A stretch of DNA of 64,000 nt from Clusia tigrina (GCA_920105625.2 OV050030.1:67981807-68045806), one strand, 5' to 3'. Positions 43,095 through 55,262 are shown, counted from the stretch's first letter. Numbers and translations are program-made. The notes: a model not told the origin generated them from the sequence alone.

Positions 43095-44500
43095 CCTTTA
43101 GTTGGCTTGGAGAGAGGTAAGAGGGCATGTAAAGCAACATGCGCTATATACTGCTGTAGAAGAAAAGTTGGAGCACGATGGGGACTACGTCCTCAAGTCG
43201 TACTCTGGCTCTACATGGCCATCGACAAACCCAACCTGTTATACGGGTCGGTCTTTTGGTGGCAAGCTCTCGGAAGAGCCTGGAATATCAGACCAATTTA
43301 TAAAATCAGAATAAACATTGCTCTACTGATCACAGGCACTCTTCGTACCACACCTACGAAAGCCCTTTTTGCCATGTTGCACTGACTCCCTTCGGGGCTC
43401 CTGGTTAAGCAACAAGCCAAGTTGACAGCGATTAGACTTAACGCTCTTTCGCACTGGCGCATAACCCTGACGGGCCATGCCTCTATTCTGAATCAGCATC
43501 CACCTGCCCCCAACTTTGTCAACTACCTCTCGATTTGAACAGGGAGTTCGACCTCACTATTTCAAGCAGAAATGACAGGACTTCAAAAGACTAAATAGTC
43601 GGTGAAGCGGCCGATATCTACACCGACGGTTCCAAACCTTGTAGAGTCGGCAGCGGTATCTTTACCGACAAACTAAACTTAAACATCTCCCTACGTCTCC
43701 CTGACCATTGCCGCGTCTTTCAGGCTGAGGTCATGGCCATTTATCACGCAGCCAAATGGATGCTGATTAGCCATATCGCCGTAGTCGACGTATCCATCTT
43801 CTCAGACAGCCAAGCCGCCATTTAAATTTTTTTTGCTCTACGGCCACCTCAAGACTCGTTCATTAATGTCGAATATTTTTAACTGACTTCGCAAGTTACT
43901 TTCGGGTGCACCTAGTCGCGGTTCCCGGACATAGCGAAATCCCGGGGAATTGCGAGGCAGTCGAGCTTGCCAAGGCAGGCACGCTATTGCGTGAAATTCA
44001 GCCCTCCCTAAATATCAGCAACCCACTGGCAACAGCCAAGCTTGATGTTAAACAGAAATACCTGGCTGACGAGGAATCCTGCCACACGCCTAGACTAACT
44101 TGGGCAAGAATGGACAAAAACACAAACCAGGAATTTCTTCGACTTGACCGCGTATCACTGTCGACAGAAAGACCTCAAACGATTTTTGCCATTGCTGTGC
44201 CTCCGAGGAGGAGGACGAGACGGTTTTCCACCTCTTATGTAACTGCCCATGCTTGAGCAGAAGAAGAATTCGCACCTTTGGTGCCCCATTTCTTACAAGC
44301 CTGTCAGAGTTGTCATCCTTTAATATTAGGGACATAGCAAGGTTCATCACACTATCAGGATGGTTTCCTGCAACATAATGGGGGAGTCGTGCCTTTCCCG
44401 GCACTGACCTTGCGCTGCATATCACCATGATTGAACGGCGCCACACCGTGGGATCAAAATGGGGCCATTAAGTGTGCTCAAGTCTGCTTTAGGCAAACTA
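43095..44500 (+). pseudogene. LOA copy 2, 3' part (RT thumb, RNase H, tail)
   Basis: 43053-43385 reads ACKATCAIYCCRRKVGARWG, WLYMAIDKPNLLYGSVFWWQ and ALLITGTLRTTPTKALFAML, the thumb region of LOA RT. 43600-43830 encodes RNase H (DIYTDGSKPCRVGSGIFTD, CRVFQAEVMAIYHAAKWM, SIFSDSQAA), and 43906-44000 gives LVAVPGHSEIPGN. A Cys-rich end follows at about 44190-44260. The element ends near 44500-44530 in four to five copies of TACC, a likely LINE tail repeat. Confidence 0.82.
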
Positions 44501-44530
44501 GGCGGTTACTCATACCTACCTACCTACCTA

Positions 44531-44908
44531 ACTAAACTTTTTCTGGGTAGCTGTGTAGCTTTCTTACCTATTTTATATCCTTTTTAGTTCGCTTATAATT
44601 ATTTACGTGAATGGTGCGCTAGTTCGCTCTAATGAGGTGTACAATTTTGCATTGATTCAGATTCATTCTGATCTTTATTCGGCTCGACTGTCATTTTATA
44701 TCATTTTGATAAATATTTTGTCCTACTTGTAATATATGTATCTTATATATATTTATAATGAATTATTCAAAGAATTCGCCCTGACGTGAACATTAGTACA
44801 TTGGGGCGCCGTGAATATGAAAGGTATCCTTATTATATAGGCGTGGATATAACGCAGAGAAATTAGGCCAAAGGCCGCTCTTAGAAATTAAGCCTCAAGA
44901 CTCAGATA

Positions 44909-44965
<57 letters not shown>

Positions 44966-46170
44966 GCCACAAGGCAAAGATAAATAAAAGACAAGTGTTG
45001 CTTTTGGAGGTCAGCACAAGTCTGATTTTAATTTGTATTTTTAGTAAAAAGGAAAGTTAACATTAGTTCTTAATTTCTATATCTTACTCTACAATCATTG
45101 CCAGCCCACTCACTCACTCTTTCCTAAAATATATAAAATGCTTCGTTTACGAGAAAGTGAACTGCATTGATTGGTCATCAGTATTTTGTTATTGATAAGT
45201 GGAGGGGAAATCCGTATGCTAGGCATGACTGATCATTATCCGCGTTCAAGGGCAGGCGCTCTGCAATAATGCCGCGTCAACTATTTCAAGTGCATTGCCC
45301 ATGTGCAATTCGATGCGCATGCACTTGAAAATGCATAAACATGCCAAAAGGCAATTGCAGTGTGTTGGTGGTCGTTTGATGACATTGCGCTATAGCCCGC
45401 CAGCACACACTCTTATCGTGCGCTATGACCAGCATGCATATAGTCACATATTGTGTCCTACACTACCCACACAAAATAATAAATAAACAAAATTCATTTC
45501 AAGAGGGACTTCTAACACGAACTCTTTCTTGGAACGAATGCAACTTGGTTACACTTTTCCGCTGACCAAGCAAATAACACTCACTTTGGAATGCATGCAA
45601 ATAAACAAATGCAAGCAACCAAACACACACACACACATACATCTATACATACAAGTGCCTGCGCGCACAGATAAGTAGAGTAGAACATAAGATTTAGTTC
45701 TCAACAAGAAGCAAAACAAAGAAGTCGCGTTTCTTTTTTCCGATTTGAGACTCCGTTGCACGTTAGTGAAAACGAAGAAGTTTCCGCTTAAAAAGGGATG
45801 AGAGTTTTCAAATAGGATTTTGAACTCCTTCCCCAGTGTAGAGAGCTCTCCCCCCCCCTCCTATAATTATATACACTACATACTCTATCTAACATAAATT
45901 ATTCCTATCTTATTTCTACATGTTATTAAACATATCTGTTAATTCACAATTTTGTTTTGAATTTGTGTTTTGAATTTCCAGTATTTGAACTGGGAATTCA
46001 CGATGATTAAATTTTAATTCAAAATGTTAATCTGAATTTGTTTTTTGAATTTTCAGTACTTGAACTGAGAATTCACGACGAAACAAAATTGAAATTAATT
46101 AATCTAAACTGACCTTGAAGTATTTAAAATAGAAAACCACCAAAACTGATAAATATTTGTTCTTTAGCGT
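44531..46170. other. Non-coding interval with microsatellite and palindromes
   Basis: It contains a (TA)n tract at 44912-44962, a short CA-rich tract near 45625-45645, a C-run near 45850 and a pair of covarying palindromes (45972-46074). Open frames here are short and unrecognised. No element could be assigned, although an LTR remnant is possible. Confidence 0.5.
45972..46074. repeat. Two copies of a long palindrome with matched changes
   Basis: 45972-45999 pairs GAATTTCCAGT with ACTGGGAATTC around ATTTGA. 46047-46074 pairs GAATTTTCAGT with ACTGAGAATTC around ACTTGA. The C-G pair of the first is T-A in the second, so both remain palindromic. They lie in a tandem duplication of about 75-bp period. 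Confidence 0.75.
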
Positions 46171-46494
46171 TGTGATTGAACTGAGTTTATTAAATCATTT
46201 CTTCCGCTTTTTACAAAATTAGCATGTCAAAATCCATAACAAAACATATAATCAGCAAATACTGTAGTTCGATTCAAGTTGCACAACATATTTGCTATAG
46301 TAGCATATTATCAAGAGACTAAATCAGCAAATAAAAAATGTTGAATTTCAGTCTGCACAATTTAAATTGTTGTTATGCAAAGTGCAATGAACTTTTGTAA
46401 TTATTGAATCAAAGAATAAATTATACACAAATCAAAATTGCAGTATTAAACAAAACTTTAAAAATATCAAATTGTCTGTTGAATATGTACAACA
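46171..46494 (-). repeat. Putative 3' LTR of an env-bearing element
   Basis: On the minus strand a polypurine tract (GGAGGAGA, 46503-46496) is followed by TGTTGTACATATTC at 46494. A stretch of 324 bases ends ATCACA at 46171, after an AATAAA motif near 46190. This is the order expected behind env. Only the inner edge is well supported. Confidence 0.45.
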
Positions 46495-46709
46495 TTCTCC
46501 TCCGCGTTGAACGAATGTTCAACAATCAAGTTTACCAACATTGGTGAGTTTGCTTGGGCGATGATGACAATACTTAAGACCACGGCCGAATAACGAACTG
46601 TTAAGCTATGATATTGATGTATATATTTGCAGTTTGTTTGGAAGGTCGCTGATTTCGTGTGCTTCCAAAATTTCTTGCAGCCTTGACAATTCCTTTAGTT
46701 GTGGTTCAT

Positions 46710-47500
46710 AATCACCCTTTGTGCTGTCCAAGACTGGAATTTATGCAGGTTTTGTTACATAGACACCATGCACTGTAGGAAGTGTTTGCAAATGATGATA
46801 ATATCTGGTTGCTTGTTATAGTTAAGAGTTGATATTTCAAGATGCATCCTGCCGTCAGCTCGCAAAATCCGGACACATTCAATGATATTTGTGAGACCTG
46901 GTTATCATGTAATGCTGTTACTTGGATTGGTGTTCCCAGAGCAAATATCCATTGATTTCTTTCATTAGTTTGTGTCCACACATGATCTCCCCTATGATCT
47001 ACAGTTGAATCGGATTTCATTGTTGGATTAACAGACATCGCAAGCACAAATTTCTGATCCCTTGTTGTATATGGGTTGCTTGTTGGCACAAAGATATAAT
47101 TCGTTTTCCTTAATGAAAGGAGATTATAGATTTTCAATCGTGGTTGGAAAATACTGATTTCGATGTAAGTTGATCGCCAGAATTGTTATTGAAAATTTTA
47201 TTGTCAATTAGTATTGTTTATTCTTGTTGGAATAATTATTACTCGGTACAAGCTAAAATATTTCAGACTGGTTCGCGGCACAGTGTCTGCATGTTGTATA
47301 TCGACAGGCGGTCGGCTTGCTAACCTGGTATTTGCATTGTGGTGATAACAACTGAGGACTGATCTGTCCACGATGAATATTTGTGGGAATATTTATGAAT
47401 GCTGCTTGTATACGTTGAACGTTTGATGTCATGAGGGAAAGTTGAAGAGCCATGGATTGGAACATCTGGTATGTATGGTCCTTATGTTTCTGCAGTTCAC
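46710..47500 (-). pseudogene. env: Errantivirus-type env C-terminal fragment
   Basis: The piece 47137-46712 reads RNQWIFALGTPIQVTALHDN and SGFCELTAGCILKYQLLTI, which aligns with RNRWLYHFDDQV...AGCRVIGKGIML near the end of env in element A. Just upstream, 47470-47330 reads MALQLSLMTSNVQRIQAAF and IHRGQISPQLLSP, matching the segment preceding it in other env proteins. It is truncated at the 5' side, where BEL protease sequence adjoins. A polypurine tract and LTR follow. Confidence 0.6.
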
Positions 47501-47519
47501 TATGAAGTGGTCCGGGTGT

Positions 47520-47835
47520 ATAAGTCAAGACAAGCCTGGTCACCGGGCGAGGAGGCATGCCCGGTAAGCGTATGGAGTCGCAGGCGTCGTTGGAGTTGGT
47601 CCGAGATAAAGGACCCTTGCGATCTAGGGTCGATCAATGCCCGGGCCATGTAATTGACTCCCTGGTACCAGATGTGAATAATGGCGGTACCTAAAAGCAC
47701 GCGCTTGGGCAGCCGACCTCGGGCACGATATGGACCGGATCGTCCCTGGACTGTAGCGGTTACTACCTGTGCAGCGTGGACGAAGGATGGTGTAGCAGGC
47801 GGCAGCCATCGTCAGGAGGGAACCGGCGCGAACAG
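47520..47835 (-). pseudogene. BEL/Pao gag-protease fragment
   Basis: The minus strand reads PPATPSFVHAAQVVTATVQG, then LLGTAIIHIWYQGVNYMARA, LIDPRSQGSFISDQLQRRLR. This is the BEL/Pao protease region, whose usual active-site D-S-G-S is here DPRS, so the Ser-Gly positions are altered. The upstream part resembles bases 19-67. It is cut off by env sequence near 47510. Confidence 0.75.
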
Positions 47836-47879
47836 GCCCCACTGAACTCGATTTCATTCCTCCTCGACGTCGTCGCCCG

Positions 47880-48143
47880 AGTTATGTATATATGTATATT
47901 AAACACGCAAAAGCAATTACATTGAATTTGTTGGAACATATTTCATAAGAAGTTGTGAAATGTGTAAAAACAACTCCTTTTAATTCAATGTGGGCATAAT
48001 TCATGGAGTCATGAAGTTGTGAAATTGTGAGGCGATAGAATAGAAATATATAAAAGGCCGGCAATATGAAAATAGTTTAGTTGTAAAAAGACAGTTGAAT
48101 TATTAACATAAGCTTAAAATTATATTTAAATTGAGATTGTTAA
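47880..48143 (+). other. Non-coding stretch upstream of the hAT relic with TATA box
   Basis: It has a TATA box (TATATAAAAGG, about 48047-48057) about 90 bases before an ATG at 48144. Paired sequences AAGTTGTGAAAT and ACAACTCC are scattered in it. It could be the hAT promoter or an LTR remnant. Confidence 0.35.
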
Positions 48144-50270
48144 AATGGTTATTCACAAATCTCTTAGTAAACGAACTCGACTCGACCTTGTAAGTATATG
48201 CATAATATAATATGCAATATATAAAATATATAAGAACACTGCAAAAGTTCATATCGGAAAAGAAATTTCCTTATCATCTTCACCTCCACCTCCGACTAGA
48301 GCGAAGTCAGTAAACCCATACGATATTGGAGTTTTCGTTAATAAGCCTGCAGCGGAAACTACTATTTAGCCAACTTCAGGGAAAAATTTGGGCTCCGCAA
48401 GAAACTTATCAATTTCCAGCATCAGGGCCGAGAGATTTAAAGTTTCAAAGATCTTGGCTAATTAAGCATAAATGGTTAGCTTACTCGGCGGAAATGTACG
48501 GAGCCTTTTGCAAATGCTGTGTCTTATTTGGTGCAAGGGAAGCAGGAGTTCACAGCCAAGCATTAGGTAACTTGGTAATAAAAACTTTCACTAATTGGAA
48601 GAAAGCTATAGAAACCTTTACCAATCATTCGTTACTCAAATACCACAAAACGTCATTGATTATAGAGCTGACATTGAAAAGCATGCTAAGCTATCTATCG
48701 ATTTACAATTATCGACAGAAAAACTAAATTTTTTGAATGAAAGTAGGAAGCATAGTTCAAACAGTGATTCTGTGTGGTCAACAAGGTTTAGAACTTCGCG
48801 GAAGGAATGATAATGGTACAATTTACCCAGATAAACCCGACCATAATGATGGAAATTTTCGAGCTCTTCTGAGATATCGAGCATTAACTGAAACGGAGCT
48901 GAAGAAGCACTTGGAGAATTCCCCAAAAAACGCGATGTACATCCGCAATCGCATTCAGAATGAACTCATAGTCATTTGCCACAATTTGATCCTCAAACAG
49001 ATTATCGATAAGGTCAACAATTCCAAGGCATTCACAATCTTGGCGGATGAGCTAGCGGACATTTCAGGCGTTGAACAAATTTAAATTTGAACCCGGTACA
49101 TTAATAAAAAAAAATGGTACACATACATATCACGAAGATTTTCTTAGTTTCGTTCCTACAACACAACGTTGACTGGAAAAGGATTGTCAGATGTAATTTT
49201 AAATTTTGTGGAATCTTCGGGCATCGACTGCATATTTTATCGGTCAATGTTATGATGGTGCAAGTGCTATGAATAGAGAATTTCACGGGGCTCAAGCTTA
49301 TATTCAGGAAATATACAAACTAGCTATGTATTCGCATTGTGCAGCTCACTGTTTCAATTTGGTCGTTAGCGACGCGTCCAAAGTTGTTAATATAATAAGT
49401 GTCTAGGTACAATCCAGTGTGTCCACAAATTTTTCAATTATCCCAAACGCCTATTCACACTTCAAGACGCAATTTCTAGAAACGAAAACCTTCGTCATGA
49501 TAAGAATACAAAATTAAAACAGTCCTGTGCAACGAGATGGGTGGAACGACACGAGTCAATCGGAATTGATCTCCACTTACAACCAGCAGTTATGGACGCC
49601 TTGGAAGACATCTCGAGCACCTGGTCAGATCCGAAAACAACCTCAGCTAATTGTCACCCGCTAGCAGCCATAAGAACTTTAGATTTTCAGGTTTCATTAG
49701 ATTTCAGATTTTCGAAAAGGTCAGCAAGATCTACGAAGAACATACAATTGAAGTAAAGCAACAGACACTAGTTTCGCGTCAGACTCATCGATGTAATATC
49801 AAGACTAAGGCTATTGAAGATTATCACAGAAATTTCAACTTATATACCATACCTGGCTTTATTCGTCACTCATCTCGAAGACCGCTTTCTTAAGCACCGT
49901 GGAATTCTATCTAATTTTATATGTCTTTTTCCATATAAAACTTTAACTCTAGATGAAGAAGCTTGCAACCAATTATTTGAAAAATACTCTACGATTTTGC
50001 ATGATGATTCTTCTGAAGTGTGGATCAATGAAGTGAAACTTTGGCGGACACGGATTTTGGATAAAAACATCTACAGTTCTATCGAAGCTCGGGATATATG
50101 TAATGTAAATGTTTTTCCTAATATTCACCAAATCTTGCTTGTAATGGCTGCGTTACCACTAACGGCATCAACGAATGAACGTTTTTTTTTCAATATTCAA
50201 CCGGTTGAAAGATAACTTGCGTTCATCAAAATATGGAAAGAATCAAATGTAAATACATATGTACGTGAAT
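48144..50270 (+). pseudogene. hAT transposase relic (TTF-type zinc finger, DUF4371-like core, dimer region)
   Basis: An ATG at 48144 opens 15 codons and then a perfect donor (CTTGTAAGTAT), so a short intron is possible. The zinc-finger part follows near 48440-48540 (FQRSWLIKHKWLAYSAEMYG, FCKCCVLFGA). The core has FRALLRYRALTE, AMYIRNRIQNELIVICHN and FTILADELADISGVEQI (48860-49080), then CYDGASAMNREFHGAQ and MYSHCAAHCFNLVVSDA (49245-49375). The end has VMAALPLTASTNERFF (50140-50190), the hAT dimerisation region with the expected Glu. At least six frameshifts or stops are present. No terminal inverted repeats or 8-bp duplication could be identified. Confidence 0.8.
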
Positions 50271-50513
50271 AAAAATGTATGTATATGCAATCATATCATA
50301 TGTATATGATATAACATATATTATGTGCATCCACTTGTTGATAGATCTCTTTGAGCGCCTCTCCTTTTTTAATGCCCTGCACAGCAGAATCGTGTTTAGA
50401 TCTATCTTCTGACCATTCACCTTTTTTTATATACATGAACTCCAAACCAGTGGTGAAACAACGTCCCCCATCTTTGCACAATAAACTAACGAACTGGCTG
50501 CAATTCAGACAAA
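50271..50513. other. Spacer after the hAT relic
   Basis: AT-rich with ATATGTATATG-type repeats near 50275-50320. CCAGTGGTGAAACAAC at about 50447 has a hAT-end flavour, but no partner was found on the left side. Confidence 0.35.

Positions 50514-50548
<35 letters not shown>
50514..50548 (-). repeat. (TAA)n tail of I-clade LINE copy 2
   Basis: About 11 ATT units on the plus strand, i.e. (TAA)n on the LINE strand, directly behind its 3' UTR. The I factor of Drosophila ends in TAA repeats. Confidence 0.8.
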
Positions 50549-50550
<2 letters not shown>

Positions 50551-50899
50551 ATTACATGATAATTAGAATTATAATGTAATGAAGAGAGGAGCACGAGCTA
50601 CAAAGGCTGTCAGCTCTCTGGTTAACTGTACTTAAGCTAGGATTAGATAAAATACATTGTTATAAAATGAATATTTGAATATTATATAGATTGTGAATAA
50701 TGTTAGCTAATTTTATATAGTGGTAAATTTTGTTCATATAATCTGGAGATGGGATTATTAGAAGTTCTGTAGGCACTTGGTTTCCAAAAATATGTTGCCG
50801 GTTGTAGTTGAAGAAGCAGCAAGTGTTGAGTAGGTGCCTTATTGATACAGTATCCCTTTTGCCAAACTTACTGATAGGAGCAGCGTGTGTTAACTTTGT

Positions 50900-53800
50900 A
50901 TGACCCAAACGAAGACGTGTAAAGATATTTATTATGTAGCATGGTAATGAAGCAGGAAGTTCACATCTGTTCCGTTCAGGATTACATGATACATAATGGT
51001 GGATATATGACTGCCATTCTCTTTTTTGAGCTTGTTGGGTAATTACACCAATCAGTTTTTAAATATCGTTTTTGATGTAGAAGGGGGATGTTAGCGTGGG
51101 AAATTTCCAAGTTTCTTTAGCGGCAGTGTCAGCGAATTCATTTCCCTTAATTGCAGCGAGCCCAGGAATCCACATTATTTTAATTTTATTAGGACACTGA
51201 ATAATGTGGTTTTTTATTTTGGTTATAATGTGGTTCTTATGAAACTGTGAGCGGATGGCGTTAACGCAAGCTAGGCTGTCAGTGCAAATCACGATTTTCC
51301 CCTGGAAATCATGAGCGAAAGTTGTTGCGTGTAATATGGCTACAGCTTCAGCAGTAAATACTGAGCAAAAATTTAACAGCAATCCAAAGTAGATAACCAA
51401 CCCATCTTCTCTTACCACAGCGAATGATGTTGTTCCCTTTGTTTTTGACCCAAAGCCAGCCGGATTTTTTGTATGGTTGACTTATATGAAAAAATAAATG
51501 TCTATATATAGAAGTGTGTGTTTCTTCTCTTGGATAGTGTGTTAAATTTAAAACTAGGGATAATGAATTTGGTTTCCAGGCTGGCAGAGATCCAGATCTA
51601 ATGGTCTCCGGAGTCATGTTGACATCATGTTGCCTGCCAAATTGAAGACACTTCATAATTGTGAATGGTCTCTTGGATATCCGTTTGCGGGACAGCATGT
51701 TTTGGACGGTTTTGTGTACAAAGTATTCTCTGTTAAAAAGAGTTTAGGGAACATGCGGTAGCCGACTCTTTCTGCAATAGTGGGAATTCCTGTCTCTGCC
51801 AAGACATTCTTAATCGGGGTAGTCGGGAAAGCTCGAATGCTCCTGCGTACCGCCGAATGATATGGAGCGGCAAGTTGTTTTATATGTGTTTAACGCAATA
51901 ACCATATATCGATAAACCGTAGTGAATCTTGGACAGAATAAGCGCCTTTGTAACATTCAGCAATGTGGTTGGATGGATGAAACAGTGTGCAGATGAGAGA
52001 TATTTTATAATGTTGCGGCTTATAACAAAATAATTTTTAACATATTTGCAGTGTTCTTTAAAAGTATATTTGCTGTAAAAATTTACGTCGAGTATTTTTA
52101 AGCTATTTACATTTTTTATATTTACATTACTAAATCTTATATCAATTTTTGGACAGTTAATTTTTCGACAAAAATGGAGGGTATTACATTTATTAAAGGA
52201 GATATTAGCACCAGAGTGTGTGGACGAAATATCTAAATCATTAAGTGTTTTTAAAAAGGTGTGGGTTACATATGTTAAATTATTGGTTTTTAAATATAAT
52301 ATTACATCGTCAGCATAAAGAATATAGTCCACATTGCTATAATTGTTTATTATGCGACTTATCTCATCAAAAGCTGTTATAAAAAGAATTACTGAAAGCG
52401 GAGAGCCTTGTGGCGTTCTATTGGCAAGAGATTTAGTGTAGGATATAAAACCATTTACTTTTACTCTAAAGTTTCTGTAAGAAAAAAACTTCTTACAAAA
52501 TTGAAAATTTTTGGATCAACATTCCATTTGACCAAATGTCTCAAGACAACATGTGCGCCAATGCAATCGAATGCCATTACAAAGTCTAAGGTTAGAACTG
52601 TTGCGTGGTTTTTGTTGGATAGATTGTTGGCAATGAAATTATCTAGAAGAAGAAGGGCTTCTGTTGTACCTTGGTTATTTTTAAAAGCAACTTGATGTGG
52701 GTTAATAAGATTGTTTTTGTTTGCAAACCACATTAGTCTTGTTGCTAATATTTTTTCAAACGTTTTCCCCAAGCAACTTAGTAGCGAAATGGGGCGGTAG
52801 CTATTAACATCAGTTTTGGGTTTGTTTGGCTTAGGAATTGGAGTGATATGGGCTGTTTTCCAACTTTGTGGATATATTGCCTTGTCAAAAATACTAATGT
52901 ATAAATTTAATAATCGAGCGACCATGCTAGCTGGGAGATTTTTTAACATTGTGTAAGTAGTTCTATCAAATCCCGGCGTTTTTCCCTTGGCTCTTTTGAG
53001 GGCGTTATGTAGTTCTGTGGGTGTTATTATACTAATTATTATGTTTGCAGGTTTGGACAGATTTTGAGTATTTGGGTAGGAATAAACAAAAAAAGAAGAT
53101 TTTTCCTCTATAAAGGCTTGGGAGAAGCTTTCATCAGAAGCAGCTGATGCCCAGTGATCTGCTAAGAAATTGGCAATGTCAAGAGAAGACGTTAGTATGC
53201 CTTTTGGAGAGCTGATCTGTCGAATGTGGATACGTTTCGATGACCCAACTAGAGTTCTGATATCAGGCCAAGTCTTTTGGGGTTTAGTAAAAAGGGGTTT
53301 ATTTTTTCAAAAAATACTTCTAAGCTTTTCCTTTTAACTTCCTTGGCTTGTTTTCTAAAGATGGCACTGGCTTTCCTATATTTTATAAGATTTGACTTAG
53401 ACCGGAATTTTTTTAAAAATTGCCAAGCTCTCTCTTTTTCTTTTTTAGATCTCTGAGTTCAAGCCAGTTCCACCAAGATACAGATTTCCTAATTTGCTTG
53501 TTTCTACTTTGTAGAATCGAAAAAGAAGCGGCTATTAAAATGATTTTGTGAATTTGTGCGGCTTCTTTATTTATGTTATCTGAAGAGGTGCCTATATGAG
53601 TATGTAGGAGTCCTTGCAATTTTTAATTATATTTTTCCCAGTTTCCGTTATCTGTTAAGAACTTTTTTTTGTTTGAAATTAATAAATGTATTAGGATAAT
53701 CAATTTGAGTGAAGAATGGGAAATGGTCGCTTCCATGAGGATTATTGCTAATAGACCATTAACATTTTGGAGCTAAACTTGCTGAGCAAAGAGTAATATC

Positions 53801-54309
53801 AACAGAGATGGGTTTGTGAGCCATCATTAAGGATGATAAGATCAGAAGATAAGATAACATCTTCAATAATCCTTCCTCTTAAGTTTGAATTTGCAGAGCC
53901 CCAGAGGTAGCTCCATGAGTTGACATCGCCAAGTAGAAGGACAGGTCCGGAAACTTGTTGCATGATTTGAAAGAAATCGGTATTGGAAAAGTTTTGGTCT
54001 GGAGGGATATAAATACATATCACTGTGAATGTTTGGCTTAAATTTATTTTACTTCCTATGGCGCTGATTGATGAATTAATGGGGGATATCTTTTTTTATT
54101 AAAATCGCTATGCCTTGTTTGTTCCTTAGATTTTGTGGAAGATTAAGGAAAAATCCGAAATATTGATTTGGAATAACTGGACAGGAATTTATGACTTGAT
54201 GTGTTTCCTGGAGGCAGATTATATCTGGAAAAAACTCATTCGTCAAAAGTTGTAGTTCATGGAAATTATTATAATAACCGTTGATGTTCCATTGCAACAC
54301 TGTTATCAT
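50900..54309 (-). pseudogene. ORF2 of I-clade LINE copy 2 (EN-RT-RNase H)
   Basis: Endonuclease: 54309-54076 (ITVLQWNINGYYNNFHELQL, IICLQETHQV) and 54023-53799 (CIYIPPDQNF, LLLGDVNSWSYLWGS). RT: 52949-52461 (HITPIPKPNKPKTDVNSYRP, KTFEKILATRL, VLTLDFVMAFDCIGAHVV) and 52332-51880 (MDYILYADDVILYLK, then FYSKYTFKEHC). The thumb is at 51698-51430. RNase H at 51418-51059 (CSVFTAEAVAILHATTFA, VICTDSLACVNAIRS, IMWIPGLAAIKGNEFAD). At least five frameshifts or stops separate these blocks. Confidence 0.88.
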
Positions 54310-54478
54310 TATATGACAATTTGTAAAAGGACACTTGACAGCAGAATCAAAAGAGATAGTAGATGTTGCGACAACAGGACTTTGTTTTTTGGATAGTGGT
54401 TGCTTCTCCCATTGTGCACTTGTTAATGGTTTTTATTTTTAATATTTGTTTTACTTTGTAAAAATTTTGTGCATGTAT

Positions 54479-55261
54479 TTAAAGCTGCGGGGTGATCTTC
54501 GCTGCATTTGGCGCAGAAAGTTCGGGTACAGGCATCAGGAGAATCTGGTGGAAGATTGCAGTTACAACAAGCGGGAGCACTTTTGCAAATTTTGTGGTAT
54601 GTCCAAATAGTTGACAGCCTTTGCAGCGCAAGGGACTAGGAATATATTGTCGTACTTTTGCTGATCGCCATGAAATATCAATTTTTTCTGGGAGGTGATA
54701 CAAATCGAAACCAAGTAGAAGCACTCCACTGGGTGATAACCTACCATCAATATTCTTTTGGAATTTGTAGGCAGACACGATACCTTGTGAATTAAGTTCC
54801 CGTATTGTTTCTTCCTCTGAAATAAAATTAAGGTATGTTGCGTACACTGTACCCTTGCTGAGGTTTAGGGTAGAGTGGTAAGAGCTTTGGCACATGCCGT
54901 GGAGAGCTTTGGTGGCTATAAACTTTTCAGCAACTTTTTTGTTTTTAACTAACAGTAGTAAATTGCCATCGCGGAGTTCCGATATGGAAATGACATCTTT
55001 ACTAATAAGCTGAATCAATTTGTACACAGAAAAACATGAATATTGGGATAGTGATTTTTTTTCGTCAACTAAAGATAAAACCAAAAATTTTGTCGAAGTC
55101 AGTTCAGGAAACGATGAAAGATAACTATAAGTAACTGTTTTCTTTTTTCGTTTTGGTTCAGGACTACTGCTCAGCAACGCAAAACGGTTCCCCTCAAGTT
55201 GAGGTGGCCCAGAGGCCATTTTCATTTCTTTATTCTCGCAAGAGAAAAAATACGATGCCAA
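54479..55261 (-). pseudogene. ORF1 (gag-like) of I-clade LINE copy 2
   Basis: A 260-codon open frame. The middle (SISELRDGNLLLLVKNKKVA, HSTLNLSKGTVY) resembles the RNA-recognition-like part of I-factor ORF1, followed by IPSPLRCKGCQLFGHTTKFA, the start of a CCHC knuckle. After that a frame change is likely, since the final Cys and the other knuckles appear in another frame (CNCNLPPDS-like and CAKCSEDHP-like codons near 54560-54490). The protein would bind LINE RNA. Confidence 0.75.
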
Positions 55262-55262
55262 T

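Larger units (their letters stand above)
50514..55262 (-). mobile_element. I-clade LINE, copy 2 (ORF1 and ORF2, broken)
   Basis: The minus strand holds ORF1 (55261-54479), ORF2 (about 54309-50900), a 3' UTR sharing AGGAGCAC...GAGCTAC with copy 1, and a (TAA)n tail. This is the more complete of the two I-clade copies. The 5' end near 55262 is not precisely known, and no target duplication was found. Confidence 0.88.

Noticed and set aside
50447..50462. Terminal inverted repeat of the hAT relic (CCAGTGGTGAAAC)
   Set aside because: No matching inverted copy upstream of 48144 and no 8-bp duplication could be found.
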